Part shown: one piece after another, positions 62,296 through 64,000 of the stretch
Layout of the letters: every line of letters starts with the position of its first letter
Position numbering within the stretch: the stretch's first letter is position 1
Origin: Rhytidiadelphus loreus
Lineage: Eukaryota; Streptophyta; Bryopsida; Hypnales; Hylocomiaceae
Direction of reading: 5' to 3'
NCBI GenBank assembly: GCA_947034895.1
Contig: OX344761.1
Span: forward strand, 92,269,447 to 92,333,446
Length of the DNA stretch: 64,000 bases
Made by a program: the position numbers and the translations under genes
The notes under the pieces: model-generated
The model's database searches: none
Seen by the model: only the letters and a program-made list of their open reading frames with translations
What the model was told of the DNA's origin: nothing

Positions 62296-62312
62296 GAAAG
62301 TGGTTTAATCTT

Positions 62313-64000
62313 AGAATTACGTGTCTCCATGACCAAGGTGGTCTATCACCAAAATGTTTTAATTATTGGACCAATAGATGCATTTTTTGTTTCTACAATA
62401 AATAAATTAAGTTATCCTTCAATCACTTTTTAGTTGCAACGTCCATAGAGGGTTAACCTTGGAACACTGGGTTGGTCATTGTGGAAATCATTCTTTTGGA
62501 TATTGTGTGAATCATTTGCTTAATAAAATACCCAAGAGCATTCATTGGAGGTCAAACTATTGTGCACGACCTCCTCTTTTCACGCAAAATTCCAAGGATA
62601 AACATTTGTGCTTATGTCTTATGTAGAAAGATTCTCCATCATCTATCAGACAATGACACGTGTTTTCAATGATGTAACTAGGTTGGAATGATTTGAAGTG
62701 AATAATATTGGAATACCAGATGATGGCATGCGAATTTTCACTTACATTTTATTTGAGAATCTTGAGTGTATTTGCAAGGACTAGCATAAAATTCTTGACA
62801 TCCAACATTGGAGCTTGATTTGCTTCCTAAGAATCAAAGGCTCATTTCATTGTAGAAATTTTTGAAGGATGTACATTTACCCATGACTTTGGGGACATTG
62901 TAACATGAATTATTCTTATTGTAATGACATTGTAGAAAGATCCTACAATCTCCCTTTTCAAGAATGTTATAGGTGGTGGAAATTCCCTTATATATGATAT
63001 TATTGATATTTTTTACCAAATAAAATGTTTAATTCATGTATGACGAAAGATGATTTTTTTAGTGTCTCTTGCCAACTTCTATTGCCTTCTAACTCCTTGC
63101 CTAGCTACGAATTTTACTAATAAAATGATCCTTCCTTGAATTTGAGCCCAACTAGTGAAATGAAGTTTTGTAAATCTAGTATTGAATCCAAATTAGATAA
63201 TTGCAAAAATCCAAAAACTAAATATTTCATTAAAATTTTAATTTTGGTCCTAAACTATGGTCTATCAATTTTATAATTATAGAATTACAAAGACATTTTG
63301 TTAACAACGAGATATTCTATACAATAAAATGCACACGTGGTGGAATTTTTACACTTTTGAGAGTATATTTGATTGTTTAGAGGGATCTTTCTACCAAATT
63401 GCTAATTGACTTCATCTTCAAATAAAAAATTGCCTAAAAAATTATCCTGTCAAAGCCATACAAATCCTTTTGGCACTAAAAACACAAAGCTACACGATTA
63501 ATAAGCTTTGGAGTATGTAAATCTTTAAAAAATGTATATGGTGCATATATCAATCACATTACAAACAAAGTTGATATTTTATCACACAAAAAAAAACTTG
63601 ACTTGGCTATAGTCTATAATTGATCCATGTGTGTATTTTCCTACATTTGAATACATCATTTTCATTAAAAGTGCTTATGCAATGAGAATTTGATGGCAAC
63701 ATCCAACCTTTCATTTAAAGGCTTCAAAAAAATACTATAGGTTTATGATTGCCAACTTTTGTACTAGTCTAACCTCCAAAATGGAATAACATAGTATCAA
63801 CAATGGTTATTTTTTCACTCTATTGTTGTTGTAGATAATGAATAATTATGTTTTTGAAGTTTGTCTACGTGTAAGGCTAAAAATATCAACAAGAATGTAT
63901 AGTGATTGCTAATTTGTTTATGAAATAGAAGGCTTTACAATCCTATGAGAGGTTGGTTGTTGCCAATTCTTCAATGCACGAGTTTTTTGTGCTATGATCA
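62313..64000. other. AT-rich right edge of the window
   Basis: No gene, terminal repeat or RNA was recognised. Confidence 0.45.

Noticed and set aside
1..64000. LTR retrotransposons
   Set aside because: No pair of long direct repeats with TG...CA ends, primer-binding site or integrase/protease motif was recognised. Old fragments could still be hidden.
1..64000. CRISPR arrays, rRNA, bacterial operon features
   Set aside because: The DNA is clearly nuclear and eukaryotic with spliced genes. No regularly spaced repeats or rRNA signatures were seen.

Overview
The window looks like nuclear DNA of a land plant with a moderately large, AT-rich, transposon-crowded genome. It holds two intact-looking, intron-containing protein genes, both on the minus strand. 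One is an MRS2/CorA-type magnesium transporter (five coding exons, 4861-7449). The other is a homologue of NME7, a DM10 domain followed by two nucleoside diphosphate kinase domains (nine recognisable coding exons, 26854-30235, plus a probable leader exon ending at 31417). NME7 is mainly known from organisms with motile cilia (Chlamydomonas FAP67 is an axonemal inner protein). Its presence in plant DNA therefore points to a plant with swimming sperm: bryophyte, lycophyte, fern, cycad or Ginkgo. The short introns (about 110-580 bp between coding exons) fit a seed-free plant better than a gymnosperm. The species cannot be fixed from the sequence.

Layout. 1-3116: AT-rich relics of TTAA-flanked elements. 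3117-4860: gene-poor. 4861-8500: the MRS2 gene, a duplicated CT/GA-rich leader and a GC-rich upstream block. 9548-10350: small repeats. 12024-13052: the 3' part of a LINE. About 14350-16245: a decayed hAT-like transposase. 20000-22800: mixed-composition DNA with no recognised gene but a striking 29-bp hairpin. 23800-25601: more TTAA-element relics. 26854-31700: NME7 gene. 33400-36500 and 40900-42500: less AT-rich DNA without a recognisable gene. 44040-58002: a dense block of nested non-autonomous DNA transposons. 59311-60091, 61615-61745 and 62203-62295: isolated elements.

The most informative part is the nested block. Two kinds of terminal-inverted-repeat element dominate. The first is a TTAA-flanked family with CCCYTAAAGGAC-type ends; three copies are exactly 926 bp once a later insertion is removed. 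The second is a TA-flanked group with AGGTAG-type ends. For several insertions the window itself supplies a related empty site, so the target duplications can be read directly and the order of insertion reconstructed. A second unusual set is two very short retroposons (82 and 93 bp) with 16-17 bp target duplications. They share a 3' stem-loop and A-rich tail with the larger LINE.

The two genes are unrelated in function (Mg2+ transport; cilia/centrosome NDP-kinase family) and show no sign of co-regulation. All exon coordinates come from reading splice signals and frame continuity by eye; no alignment or expression data were available.
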